The notes under the pieces: model-generated
What the model saw: the letters and a program-made list of their open reading frames with translations, nothing else
Told to the model about the DNA's origin: nothing
The model's database searches: none
Part shown: positions 1 to 10,610 of the stretch, piece after piece
How positions within the stretch are numbered: the first letter of the stretch is position 1
Layout of the letters: every line of letters begins with the position of its first letter
Assembly (NCBI RefSeq): GCF_000264995.1
Contig: NW_006767434.1
Coordinates: forward strand, 2,744,344-2,808,343
Direction of reading: 5' to 3'
Source: Punctularia strigosozonata HHB-11173 SS5
Lineage: Eukaryota; Basidiomycota; Agaricomycetes; Corticiales; Punctulariaceae
Length of the DNA stretch: 64,000 nt
Position numbers and translations under genes: made by a program

Positions 1-1605
1 CCGTACAGGTTGCTGACAGGATTCACGCACCAGACGGTAAGGCCTGGTAAAGACCGACATGATACTGTCCCACCAGAGTTCTCGCGCCTTGCCTCCGCCG
101 CGCAGCTTCGCCACCTTCGCCCCGAACTGCCTTGCATAGCGAGGAGTCACGTCGCGCGCGTGGCCATCCTCCTCGAACGCGACCACGTACATCATTCTAT
201 TCTCGACCTTCGTACGCCCTTGACGAGCGGTCGTGGGAGTCGCCGGTGTCCCGTACAGATCGGCACCTCCAGCAGCCGCAAAAAGCTCCGAAGTGGGACC
301 TGCGGCTGGACCCGAAGCCGGTGTCGGATCGAAAGCTTTGCGTTTGTTGACGATGCAACGAATAGGATCAACCGGTATCCAGCGTCCATCCGGCTTGGAG
401 AAAACTTCTGTCCAAAACACGGGCGGCGTTTCCAGCGGGTCAGGGGATTCCGGCTCTTGGTGTGTAGGCGGGGTAGAGTCCAGCCGGTTACCCTTGGGCT
501 TGCTCTTCCGTAGTTTGATGACAGGAGGGGCTGCCTTGCCCTTGCCCTTCGCCGATGACGAGCTACTTCCGTCTAACCGACCCCCATCCCCCGGGAAGGC
601 CAAATCCCTTTGTTTCTCATCCCAAGTTTTGGCCGGTATATCGACTTCCTCCATGTCGTCGTCGTACTCTTCGTTTGCAGTGGCCGCTGTTTTCTTCTTC
701 TTCCTTTTTGCGGTAGTCGGCTTCGGTTTGCCTACTCCGGCTTGCCAGGGCACGCTCTGAAGGCTTACAACCAGTCGGGCGGGTATTCCGAGCGCTCTGC
801 AGAGCGCAGTAAACAGTTGTGCACTGACGTCTCGCGATCCCTCTCTCATCAACGCGTGCTTCATCAGACTCTTGGCGCTCCGAATCAACTCAGCCTCCTC
901 TTCGTCTTCGTCGCTAGATTGGGCACGAGCCTTGCCCTTGCCCTTCGCCTTCTTTCGCTTCTCACGTTCGAGCCTCGCGGACTCCGCGCGAACCTCGTCG
1001 AACGTGCGACTGCGGATGTGTCCTTCGGGGATGACTTCGAAGAACTGGACCCACCACTCGACGAGGCGAGACACGGCGGACTCGAACAGACGGCCTCGCT
1101 TGACGGCCTCAGGGATGCGAGACTTGGTGATCATGGTGAACGAGTTTTGGAGCGCGAGCGGGGTGAGCGACATGAGACGAGCCTGGCGAGGCGCGTTCAG
1201 ACCGTCATGCCACTTCCCACTCGGCGCACTTACATGCAGCAAGGGATCATTTAGCCACTTGTTTCGTATAGAGGCATTCGATATTAGGGCAACGGTATGT
1301 ATCTTATGACAATTGATGCGCATCACACGTTCGGCTTGCGACATGACCCTCTTTCTAGCACGATCTAGTCAGACATGACGGGATACAAGACCGGATTGCG
1401 ACGCTCACCGATTCTCGTCATCTTTTCCCTTCTTTTGTGCAGACTGAATCGTAATCTCAAGATGTCCCCGCGCAGTCGACAGTCCCGCCTCAGGTTCATC
1501 ATCGAGTTGGATGTCGTACGCGCCAGCAACGTCCACTGGTTCCCAGTCACCCTCGTCGCTGCTTTCGCCGCCCGCGATGGAGCTGTTGTCCGCGACGCTC
1601 GACAT
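1..1605 (-). CDS. RAD4: DNA repair protein Rad4/XPC, N-terminal part (gene runs off the left edge)
   Basis: Rad4/XPC recognises helix-distorting DNA damage and starts nucleotide excision repair in the nucleus. I read three exons: 1605-1409, 1354-1234 and 1182 to beyond base 1; both introns have clean GT/AG ends and keep the frame. Exon 1 encodes an acidic leader (starts MSSVADNSS). Exons 2-3 carry the Rad4 transglutaminase-like fold: the HKIHTVALISNASIRNKWL segment, then FTALCRALGIPARLVVSLQS near 850-760, and VFWTEVFSKPDGRWIPVDP near 430-370. Between the two blocks lies a long basic and acidic insert (KRKKKK, EEYDDDMEE), normal for the family. The last visible residues (PYRLVREFLQPVR) are just before the beta-hairpin domains, which lie outside the window. 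The family call is secure; the gene is cut by the window, not broken. Confidence 0.93.
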
Positions 1606-2193
1606 GGAGCACTAGTGATGTCTTGTGCTACGACTGCGCCCAGAACGGTTGACGGAATGGTTGCTGGTCGAGAACGACGCCTCGGCCATCGCTGACTTGG
1701 GCGGACGTGAAGTCATCGTGGGCGGGAGCGCGTCGCGTCGCGTAAGCCATTCTCACGGATCCCGCGATGTGACTCCCCGTTTGAGCAACGCGTCGGGAGT
1801 CGACCTCTTGTAAGTTATGTTCAGGTGTTCTCTGAACAGAGTCACAACAAGCCAACGGTTACGATCGTATCCTAACTGAGGCAGGCGGATGTTGAAGCGT
1901 GTCTCCCCTCTGTCCGTGAGGTCCCCACCATCCACGGCAAGCGCCCGAGCGAACGCATCCATCTCAGCGTCGACATGTCGTACAGGGTGTAGAGCACGGA
2001 TGTTGGTCGGCGCGAAGAAAGACCAGCGGTTCAGAAATGCGTGGCATGGCATAGGAGAGCGTCCGATGTGCTGTCCCATGTTTCAGTCTGCAGCGTCTGG
2101 CCGTCGATCGTGAAAGCGACGCCGACGCAGTGATATCGCTACGACGATGGCTGTGCGGTGGCTTGCAACTTTTCCGAAGAACTGTGCAGCTCG
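1606..2193. other. Intergenic, divergent promoter region with a doubtful GTPase-like remnant
   Basis: This gap separates RAD4 (minus) from the H15-domain gene (plus), so it must hold both promoters. On the minus strand a 108-codon frame (2079-1753) and an adjoining frame give scraps that recall a Rab GTPase switch region (TIDGQTLQTETWDS, LYTLYDMS). The match is short and broken. I do not call a gene. Confidence 0.5.
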
Positions 2194-3759
2194 ATGTCGG
2201 CCCCATCCGATCACCCACCTGGTCCGACACTCAGCCAACCAACCACCGATGCATCTCATAGCGCCTCCGATGCCCAGTCGTTCAAGCGTACCTACTTGAC
2301 CTCTTTGAGCAAAGACCGGATCATCGAGATATGCCTGCTCCTCGACAAGCACGTCTCCGCCGATGCCCAACCGACCATCTGGCCCGTCGACGTCGTCGGC
2401 AACAGAGAGGCTTCGTCGTCGTCTGAGACCATCATACTCAAGCAGGAACCGCAGACCGAGCCAGCACAACCTCTAGCCGGTCCATCTACCCAGCCACAGG
2501 CCGATGCGTTGTTGCACCCCCAGACAAACGGCAGCGCACCATTGCTACTCACAAAGTCCGCGAGCCCTTTCCCTGAAAGACCTCCTCCACCACCCCCGGT
2601 CGTGCCCTATCAACATGTGCCGTACGGGTTCCCTACACACCACACTCCCTACTACACCGGCACAGGTACCGTCGGCGCCACATCGTACGGATCTGCCACC
2701 ACGTCCAGCACGTATCCATATTCACGGCAACAGTCTCAGCCAGCGGCACCCGCGAATGGTAGTGCAGGCGCCGACCTGCCTTCATACGAGGATATGATCG
2801 TCGAAGGGCTCGGAGAGCTTGGCGCGTCAGATCCGGAGGGCGCCGCGCCGAAGACACTGTTCAACTGGATGAGCGCCCGGTGGCCGCTGCAGATCAACTT
2901 CCGCCCAAGCGCCAGCCAGGCGCTACAAAAGGCATACAAACGCGGCCGATTGGAGAAGAATCAGAACGGCAAATATAGACTGAACCCGACGTGGGGCGGC
3001 GGGAGTGTAAGAGAGTTATCTTCTACGCCTATCGCTGTCTTCTAACGTTCATCATAGACGTCTCGACGTACAACGAGGAGACCCCAGACGCAATCACAAG
3101 CGGCGGCAGCGAGTCCGCCGGTCCAGCCTTCCCCTTCGCCCTTCACACGGACGCCTCTGCAACACACGACGCCGGCTCCTGCGTCCTTTTCCTCAACGTC
3201 AACTGGAACCTACACCTATGGCTCTCAAATCCAATACAACGCATATACGCCAGCATCTTACGCCGCCTCTGCGTCGCCGCCCACCATCTCGCACGAGATG
3301 AACGGGCTGAACGCACTTAACACGCTTACGGTCCCTAAGACAGAACCGGTGGATCCGGCGGCGAGTGCGGCCGTCGACGCTTGGGACGCTGCGCAGCGCA
3401 TCTTGAGCGCGTTCAATCTGGATCCGCTGTGCACCGCGCGGATGCATGACGACATGGAACCAGCTATGGTGGGCAAGGGCAAGGAGCGTGAAGAAGCGCC
3501 CGCCGTTGACGACAGCGGCGCGAGTCCGGAGGCTCGTGCGGCGCTGCAGGCGCAGTTGACCCTCTTGGCGTCGCAGCTGACGGAGATTGCGGAGGAGGAG
3601 GGCGTGGATATCGCGAGCGACCTCGCGCACGGGTGGTCCATGTCGGTGACAGAGCCGGAGAGGAGGGCAGATGGAGAGATACGGCCGAAGCAGGAGGACA
3701 TGGAGATGACCCTGGTGGACTTGAACGGGCGGGTTGGTCACGAAGGCGGAGCCGGATGA
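2194..3759 (+). CDS. Linker-histone (H15) domain protein, probable chromatin or transcription regulator
   Basis: Two exons, 2194-3006 and 3058-3759, joined by a 51-base GT-AG intron, give about 504 residues. The start is the ATG at 2194; the frame is open further up but has no better ATG. Residues about 195-266 form a histone H1/H5 winged-helix domain (LPSYEDMIVEGLGELG ... NFRPSASQALQKAYKRGRL ... GKYRL). The N-terminal region is Pro/Ser/Gln/Tyr-rich and low in complexity; the C-terminal part has an acidic helical stretch. This layout differs from a true histone H1, which has a Lys-rich tail, so a regulator with an H15 DNA-binding domain is more likely. LKQEP and PKTEP near residues 82 and 350 resemble sumoylation sites. 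Target genes are unknown. Confidence 0.8.
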
Positions 3760-3962
3760 TCATGGCCTCCCATCCTTCGCTGGCTTTGGCATTATCATAC
3801 ATAACTTATACCATACGATATCCGTCGTATCATGAAGCCCTTCTGCGCTTATTCTCTCAGTTCCTCGTCCGGTCTCCTAGTGAACTCGTGAAGCGCGTAC
3901 GACTTCGGACCCCTGTGGCGCAGCACTGCGACGTTGCATGCATATCTCTTGCCCCAACGTCC

Positions 3963-6147
3963 ATGATGGCGCAGAACTACAGGCGTACTTCGATCTCGTC
4001 GCCTCGGAACTCACTCTCTGAATACAGGACTGAGGAAACGAAGGGTCTTCTGACTGGTGTTGAAGCGGAACCTGAGCCCGCGCCGCGCTCGACCTGGTCC
4101 CGAAGACGGATAGCCGCTCTCGGCGCGGGCTTCATCCTCCTCATACTTGGCGCATCGTTTATACCTCCGTTAACCCGAACCACTCATGCTGGAAGCTCCG
4201 GACTGTATGCAGACGGCGAACTGCTTCGGTCGAATGGCACGCACGACTTCAAGAAGACGGCATTGATAGTGTCCATTGACGGATTACGGTGCGTACTGTG
4301 TGGATTGTGCGCTCCTTGTTGTCTTCATGATTCGTTCACAGGGCAAGCTATCTCGACCGAGGCCTAACACCGCATCTGCTGGATATCAGCAAGCAGGGTC
4401 TTCGTGCCAAGTACATGAAGCCCATATTCCCCGTGCGTATCCACTTCATCTAGCGCCGTTGCCCGAAACTCACTTCCCCCAGACATTAACATTCCCGTAA
4501 GCGTGTCACGTCCTAATGACAAGCCACCACTGACATCTGGCCGAAGTAATCATTGGGCTCTCCTGTAAGATTACCTGCCATCGTCTCCGGACACTATCAC
4601 TGAAGGAATAGTATAGGACTGGTTTATTTGCGGAGTCTCATGGAATTGTAGCAAATGTATGCATCCTATGTTGAGCAATTCGTCGGAGCACGACTCAGCT
4701 TCGGTTGCAGAACTTCTGGGATCCTGACACCGGCAAGGAGTTCCGGTATAACTCAGTCGCGCACTCCTGGAACGCTTCATGGTGGTTCGGCGAACCCGTG
4801 AGTAGTTGCCCGTAGTCCGAAACCTTTCTGACGTTTCATTCCTAGATGTGGGAAACCGCGGGAGAGGCCGGCATGATCACTGCCAACCTCATGTGGTAGG
4901 TTGAAGCGCAGCCGTTCATCGTTCTCGAGTGTTCACGCTCGTTCTTTCATAGGCCCGGTCCGCCTAAGACGAGATCTGGAGCTGCACCTACGTACTTCAT
5001 TCCTTGGAGGGTGCGCATAAACCGAGAAGGTGTCACCGAACGCCAGACTTATGCGTTGCTAGGATCGCGTTCCACTCGGCGAGAAACTGGATCAGATTAT
5101 GGCTTGGATCGATCTTCCTATCGAGGAGCGGCCACAACTCATCATGGGTAACGACCATATATTCTCTGTGCCGAAAGCCTCGCTGACATCTCTTTAGCGT
5201 ACGAGCCGTCTCTCGATCAAGCTGGCCATCTCACCGGGCCAAACTCCGCTTTAGTCAACGTGAGTTCTCCCTGGCATGTATCACATCAAAGCATTTGACT
5301 CGGACGACATGACCAGAAAACCTTGAGCGAAGTTGACCAATTTGCCGCCGATTTGCAAAATGAGCTCGCCTCCCGCAACTTGTCGGACATAGTGGATGTC
5401 GTGTTCGTCAGTGATCATGGTATGACCGACACCAGCCAGCCGGAGCTTGTCTATATCGACGACATCCTTGGCGAGGGATACGCCCAAATCGAGCACGAGG
5501 ACGGTGAGCCATGACTCGGCAGGGTGCCGTTTTGTCGCAGCTTTGAGCGTTGTTGCAGGTTGGCCATCTATGGGCCTTCGCTTCTCCCCGAAGGCGAACG
5601 CTTCGCATTATGTGTCTGTGTTACGCACCGCGGCGGAGGAGAACACTCACAAGTTCGACGTTTACACGCATGAGACCATGCCCCAGCGTTACCACTTCTC
5701 GAATCACAAGCGCATAGCACCGGTGTATATCGTGCCGAAGCTCGGTTACGCACTCACGACAAGACTCGAGAATGGTACAGGGATGTCCAAGGGGGTCAGA
5801 GTGTTACGTTGCGTTGCGTAAACCGCCTGGTAGGCTAACGTGAAGATATGACACAGAACCATGGATACGACAACGATGAAGAGTCTATGCGCGCCATGTT
5901 TGTGGCTCATGGGCCGTTCTCCGCTGCCATGAAAGCCGTGCACCAAACTCGGGCGCGCCGTTCGTTATCGATATCCGGCTTACTGGGCAACCCGAATAAA
6001 GGCTGGCATTCAACCAGTGACGACACATACATCATGGACGGCTTTCAAAATGTCGAGATCTACGGCCTTGTCATGAAGCTTCTAGGCATCAGCAAGTACT
6101 CCGCTCCGAACAACGGCACAAAGGGGTTCTGGGATCGATATTTCTAG
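3963..6147 (+). CDS. Type II membrane nucleotide pyrophosphatase/phosphodiesterase (ENPP family)
   Basis: Zinc-dependent enzyme of the alkaline-phosphatase fold that hydrolyses nucleotide phosphodiesters or pyrophosphates outside the plasma membrane or in the vacuole. About a dozen exons; the start ATGATG is at 3963. A cytosolic tail of about 48 residues is followed by one membrane helix (about 50-70, IAALGAGFILLILGASF) and then the catalytic domain. The metal ligands and nucleophile are all visible: LIVSIDGLR (Asp), FPTLTFPNHWALL (nucleophile Thr), EPSLDQAGHLTGP (Asp, His), VVFVSDHGM (Asp-His) and NHGYDN (His). The usual C-terminal IYGLVMKLLGI is also present. Two exons are tiny (4483-4496 and 4547-4564), and they encode the nucleophile motif. 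The gene looks intact. Substrate preference cannot be read from sequence. Confidence 0.92.
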
Positions 6148-6753
6148 ACAAAATGTCTCGAGGTGCTGCTTTACGAGGCTGCGTGAAGCAGGGTATTATT
6201 TCCTTCAAGCCACCTTCGCCTTCCCATTTCAGCATTGATTTCTGAATTAGACGTTATCTTCCCTTTATGTTACTCATGGGCCCATATGGATAGGATCTGT
6301 CGTATATAATCCATGCCGCATCCAACACACCGTTCGTTCGGATCCAGGCTTGGGGAGACTGCATTGAAAAATGTCAAGGCCTCTTTCTATGTGATAGACC
6401 TGCAACTCTGCCCACTAGGTGGTCCAGGATTAGATATGCCAAATGCCGCAGGACCGAGAGAACTACGGACCGCAAAAAGCTGCATTCAGGTAAGTTACGG
6501 GAAGTTTGAGGGGTACGACCATGGCCGCAGCCTTTGGTTCCGATTTCGTTGGACGGCAGCGTACCGGCGAGCCAAACTTGTGAGGACTTCGCAAGTACTG
6601 ACGCACGGCTGCAATTGCTTCAGCAGAGGTACTATTCACGGTGGTATCATGGCTGTATAGAGTATGAGCACGGGTACATATCGGAACAGTCTGTATCGGT
6701 CCATGCGCTGCAGTCCAATGATCTATTGTCCCTAGAAGAACCTTGTTGCCTGA
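6148..6753. other. Intergenic, convergent gene ends
   Basis: This stretch lies between the 3' ends of the ENPP gene (plus) and the small unknown gene (minus). Open frames such as 6313-6660 have no codon or protein pattern I recognise. I see nothing else in it. Confidence 0.6.
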
Positions 6754-7536
6754 TCAAACCACCTCTGGCCGACGTTTAGCTAGTGGAACCTGCTCATCGA
6801 CCTGCTCGAATATATTGCGGTCGAGCGACACAATTGGATCCTCCGTCATCGCCTCCAGCAAGTCGCGCATCCAGGCGCGACAACTGTTCACAGTCGATGA
6901 CGGGTTGTACTCGACGAGCCCAGCAAGTTTGACGATCTGGTCGCGCTGCTCGCGGGTATAGCGACCAAGAGGATAGATGGTGTCCTTCCAGCCCGCATCG
7001 CGGTCGCGGAATCGGGCCATGTTTTCCCAGTGATAGTTGCCGGGCGCGCCTATCAGTTGGAGGACGTGCTCGACGAACAGCATGCCCTGATCGCGGTTTA
7101 TCCAATAGAGAGAGACGTGTCGCTCTTTGCCGCTATAGCTCTTCCCGGCTGCTTGTAGAAAAACCTCCTTGTCGGTGTCATCATCCGGAAACATAGATAT
7201 GACGTTGATGTTCCTAGCCATGACGCCTGGTACGCAACATCAGCATACAGGACGAGGGACGGATGACTTCAGCTGGAGACACATACTATGGACTCGCGGG
7301 CGTTGGAAGGAACCAGGAACCTCGCGCCGGGTGGTGAGACGGCGACTAGCTGGAAGGCCCTACGGCAACTACGAAGAGCTGACAGTGGTCAGTGATATAT
7401 TGTCCGTGACACTAGCATAGACCTCACAGACGTGAGCGCGATGCACGAAGAGCTCCAGGAGTCGGGTTGCGGACAGCTTACGGCCAAGCGCTTTTATACC
7501 CTCATGCCACTGTCCGCCGATACCGTCATCGCCCAT
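6754..7536 (-). CDS. Hypothetical protein
   Basis: The clearest exon is 7221-6754, an uninterrupted 155-codon frame beginning MARNINVISMFPDDD and ending LAKRRPEVV. It is soluble, rich in charged residues, and has no motif I can name. Upstream, the same strand offers two likely exons: 7536 to about 7420 (MGDDGIGGQWHEGIKAL) and about 7382-7290 (FQLVAVSPPGARFLVPSN). I could not fix the splice joints, so the true start may be 7221 or 7536. The even amino-acid mix and lack of stops argue for a real gene, perhaps of a fungus-specific family. No function is proposed. Confidence 0.5.
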
Positions 7537-7892
7537 AGTATACCTCAGGATGGTTGGCCGTGGTAGATCGTGTGGCACATGGGCCGTTCCGAGCTATCCC
7601 TCCCTTTGTTCGCTCCTTTAGGCGCACGCGAGACCGATTGAGGTCCCTGTATCTCGTCAGACTCGATGTCGCAATTGCAACTGTTGGATGGTCGTCCGGG
7701 ACACGACCAGTTGAGTTGCCGGACTGCCCAAACGCGTGGCCGCATACGTGGAGCAAGGAGTCGTATTTGTGCTCGCGCCAGCAAACACAAGTTTGCGGTA
7801 ACGTTTGGATGACCACCTTATCAAGCGAGCTGGTGGTTTCGTGAGCGGTGACCATCATATATCCGGACAATAGATTCGCGCAAGCCTCTCAA

Positions 7893-8387
7893 TCAGAATC
7901 CGACCGTCCTTTGTTCGGACGCCTTTGTTATGCCCAGCAATTTCTCACTTGGCCCGCGTGGTATATAATCACTGATTTCGTATCTCTCCACCTCTTCCGG
8001 GCCATAGTGCGACGAACCTGCTTGCAGCAATGCCGCAAGCAACTCGTCTCCGAGCAACGACAGCTGGTCAAAATCCGAGATTTCTTCACCCGGGTGGGCC
8101 GTGCTGCCGGATTCTTGTGAATCCGCTAGGCCAACGACATTATAGCTCGTAGCATAAACGACGTATCCGTTCCGTAGAACGTCATAGAAGGGTGGTACTG
8201 TATGTCCTGTCAGAGGTGGAACGTGCGCAATGAACATAACGGTTCCTATTCGCGAATCCATGCATTCTCCGAAAAAATAGAAACCACATGCCATAATTAC
8301 AGAAGAACCTGCCCGATATTCAGAAACATGTACACAGGGAGAGATCAGTTCGACACACCTTGGCTCATTAAGTCCATCCAAGTCCAT
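7893..8387 (-). other. Possible small coding frame or 3' untranslated sequence
   Basis: An open minus-strand frame of about 165 codons starts at an internal ATG near 8387 and ends at 7893 (contains MACGFYFFGECMDSRIG and DFDQLSLLGDELLAALLQAG). It begins within 30 bases of the BET1 stop codon, so it may be only downstream sequence of BET1. I recognise no family. Just upstream on the plus strand a direct repeat (aagtccatcc twice) lies near 8370-8390. Confidence 0.2.
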
Positions 8388-8413
8388 CCAACCACTGATA
8401 GAAACCTCCAAGC

Positions 8414-8871
8414 TCACGGTGCCTGCACCGTTTCCGAGCTACCCCACCACCAACCCAGGATCTTCCATGCTACCCAGAACCCAATGAGGAATGATATACA
8501 GTAAATAATGATTCGGTAAGTCTTCACTCCTCCTTCGAGTCCAAAAGCACGTGCTGCTCGTCTCGAAGAATTGGCGAGGGAAGAGGAGAACGCAGTAAAG
8601 GAGTTGCCCTAGTATGTGAATGATACGTGTTAGTCGACGTCGGTGCAGCGCTTCAGGTGACGTACAGTATCATCCAGCATGAGGTTCTGCCTTTCCACGT
8701 CGGCATGTATGTCGGTCGTAACCTGTGACGGGTACCATGAATTCCGGGACCAACCTCGTCGTCTTGAACGCGCACCCCACGCAGTGTCCGAATCTTAGAG
8801 TGTAGTTCGTCTAGACGTTGGTCATTCTGAGCCTCGTACGTATCCTCAGGACGCCCCCTGGAAGTCGACAT
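8414..8871 (-). CDS. BET1: BET1-like ER-to-Golgi SNARE
   Basis: Bet1 is a Qc-SNARE on COPII vesicles that helps them fuse with the Golgi. Three exons, 8871-8776, 8722-8666 and 8608-8414, join in frame to give 115 residues, the usual Bet1 size. The coiled SNARE motif reads YEAQNDQRLDELHSKIRTLR, then VTTDIHADVERQNLMLDD, then FTAFSSSLANSSRRAARAF, followed by a C-terminal membrane anchor (TYRIIIYCISFLIGFWVAWKIL). There is no signal peptide, as expected for a tail-anchored protein. Both introns have GT-AG ends. A short tail after the anchor (WWWGSSETVQAP) is slightly longer than in yeast. Confidence 0.92.
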
Positions 8872-9013
8872 GGGTGTGGTGGGTAGAGAATGAAATGGAA
8901 CGCAGTGACTGCCGCGGGTTGTCCCTTGTCCCTTTCTCTTGCTCCTCCCTTGGGTTGGTCTTGATCTAGACCCTCAACCTTTCCTCGGCTAGGCTTTGTG
9001 ACTGTCGCCGACG

Positions 9014-10365
9014 ATGCAAACCCTGAGTCCCACTATGTCGTCCCTGGCGCACCGAGCTCGGCTCGCACAGCTCGTGGCCCCGCTCAAACGCGTTCGGCCG
9101 CGGGTGCCTTTCTATAAACTCGCCGCACATCGTGTTCCAACGCTATGGACGCTATACCGCGGTCTGTTGAGACATTCCCCCACACTGGACGTGCGTATCT
9201 TGTATGGTCGCAAATGCGGTGGTTCGTCCGAGTCAGCTCATGCGCCGTCAAGATCAGGTTTCGGATAAGAATGATGTTCCGGCAAAATCGCGCGATTACT
9301 AGCCCTCGGACGACGAAGGATGAGCTACGCAAAGGTCACAAGGTCCGTCCCCTCTCGTTCTATAATCATATATTATTGATTGACGGATGGTCAAAGATGC
9401 TTGACACCTTTCTGCAAGCAGAAGGAGGGAACGAACGGCTGAAGCGACTCCTTTCGCGATACAGTGCCATGATCTCTGCTAAGCGCGCGAAAGCGCGCCT
9501 TGAAAGGGCCGTACACGAGCAGTTCGTACGTTACTTCGTGCCGGTCGTGTGCTCTCCAGTCTCACACGAACCATAGCACGAAGAATACCTACGAGCCACA
9601 CGTCCTATACTCACTGGTGCATACCTACGTCCGTCACTGTACAATCCTCCTCTTCCTCGGATGCTCCGCCAGCCCCATGCGCTGTCAATCATGATCTACA
9701 AGCGTCGCAGAGCCCACGACGTGAGAATCGCGAATGAGAGTGCGATGAAGGAGAGGAAGCTAGAGTTAAACAGGGAGATGACGTTCGAGAGAGGATTACT
9801 GGAGAGCTTGCAGAAAGGCGAGGCATTCGAAAGCCACTTTCTGAAATATCGGAATGAATGGAGTAAGTTCTTCTGGTGCGAAGATGAATGAATTCTCATC
9901 TGTCCCTGAGCAGGAGAACATCTCAATGCCCAAGAGGAGGCCATCGCGAGATCCTTCGATCTTGAAAACGCCCGTCTGCAAACCCCATTCCCGCCATCTG
10001 TTCTAGACTCCATCAAAGCTGCTCGTACCCGGAAGATAGCTTACTACACCTCCATGCGCGCTAGAGAACGCGCTGGAGAACATACACCTCTTTCTGTGGA
10101 ACGCATGCGCCGTATGCCCCCCGCGCACGTGCTGCAACAAATGAGCCAGCAACAGAGAATCAATGATAGGGTGGTGAGAAGTGTGAGCGAAGTGGGATAT
10201 GTCGGGATGGTGAAAGAGCGGGTTGGGGTACGGACACGGAGGCGAGGCCTATGGAGAGTATACGAGGAGGGGAAGGAGGAGAACAGAGAAAGGTTGGATA
10301 GGATGGCGGAAGAGATCAGAAGAGCGAATTTCGAAAGACAAGCTAAGAGCGATACCGATAGATAG
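9014..10365 (+). CDS. LYR-motif (complex 1 LYR family) protein
   Basis: Five exons (9014-9190, 9253-9342, 9397-9525, 9577-9862, 9914-10365) give about 377 residues. The first ATG is 9014; a second in-frame ATG at 9035 is equally possible. The start of the protein carries the LYR signature (VPTLWTLYRGLLRHSP), followed by the usual basic helix (RIRMMFRQNRAITSPRTTK). LYR proteins act in mitochondria as assembly factors or subunits of respiratory complexes, binding acyl-carrier protein and often Fe-S transfer chaperones. The basic Arg-rich N-terminus would suit mitochondrial import. The 250-residue C-terminal extension is rich in Arg and Glu and is unlike the classic 90-residue LYR subunits, so the exact client is unknown; a mitoribosome or complex assembly role is only a guess. 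Confidence 0.75.
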
Positions 10366-10610
10366 ACTATCCTTGGTCTGCGAGGACTTCACACCCCATC
10401 TGCCAGTCTTCATGACCTGCTTCACACCAACGCAGTTCATAGGAATAGTGCTACCCTGGTACATGCTCTAGATATGCTTCGAAGTTCGCACCTCGAGGAC
10501 ATACCATATATCCTGGCTATGCAGCATGTTCGAACGGTTTTATCAGGTAGAATTGCAGGAACGGTATTCGCGTTATCTACTCTACCAAGTGCATTCTATC
10601 CGGCGTTCTA

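Noticed and set aside
10-1309. Long plus-strand frames at the left edge
   Set aside because: They are antisense to the RAD4 exons, which carry clear family motifs.
2158-2193. Upstream start for the H15-domain protein
   Set aside because: The codon at 2158 is GTG; the first ATG in frame is at 2194.
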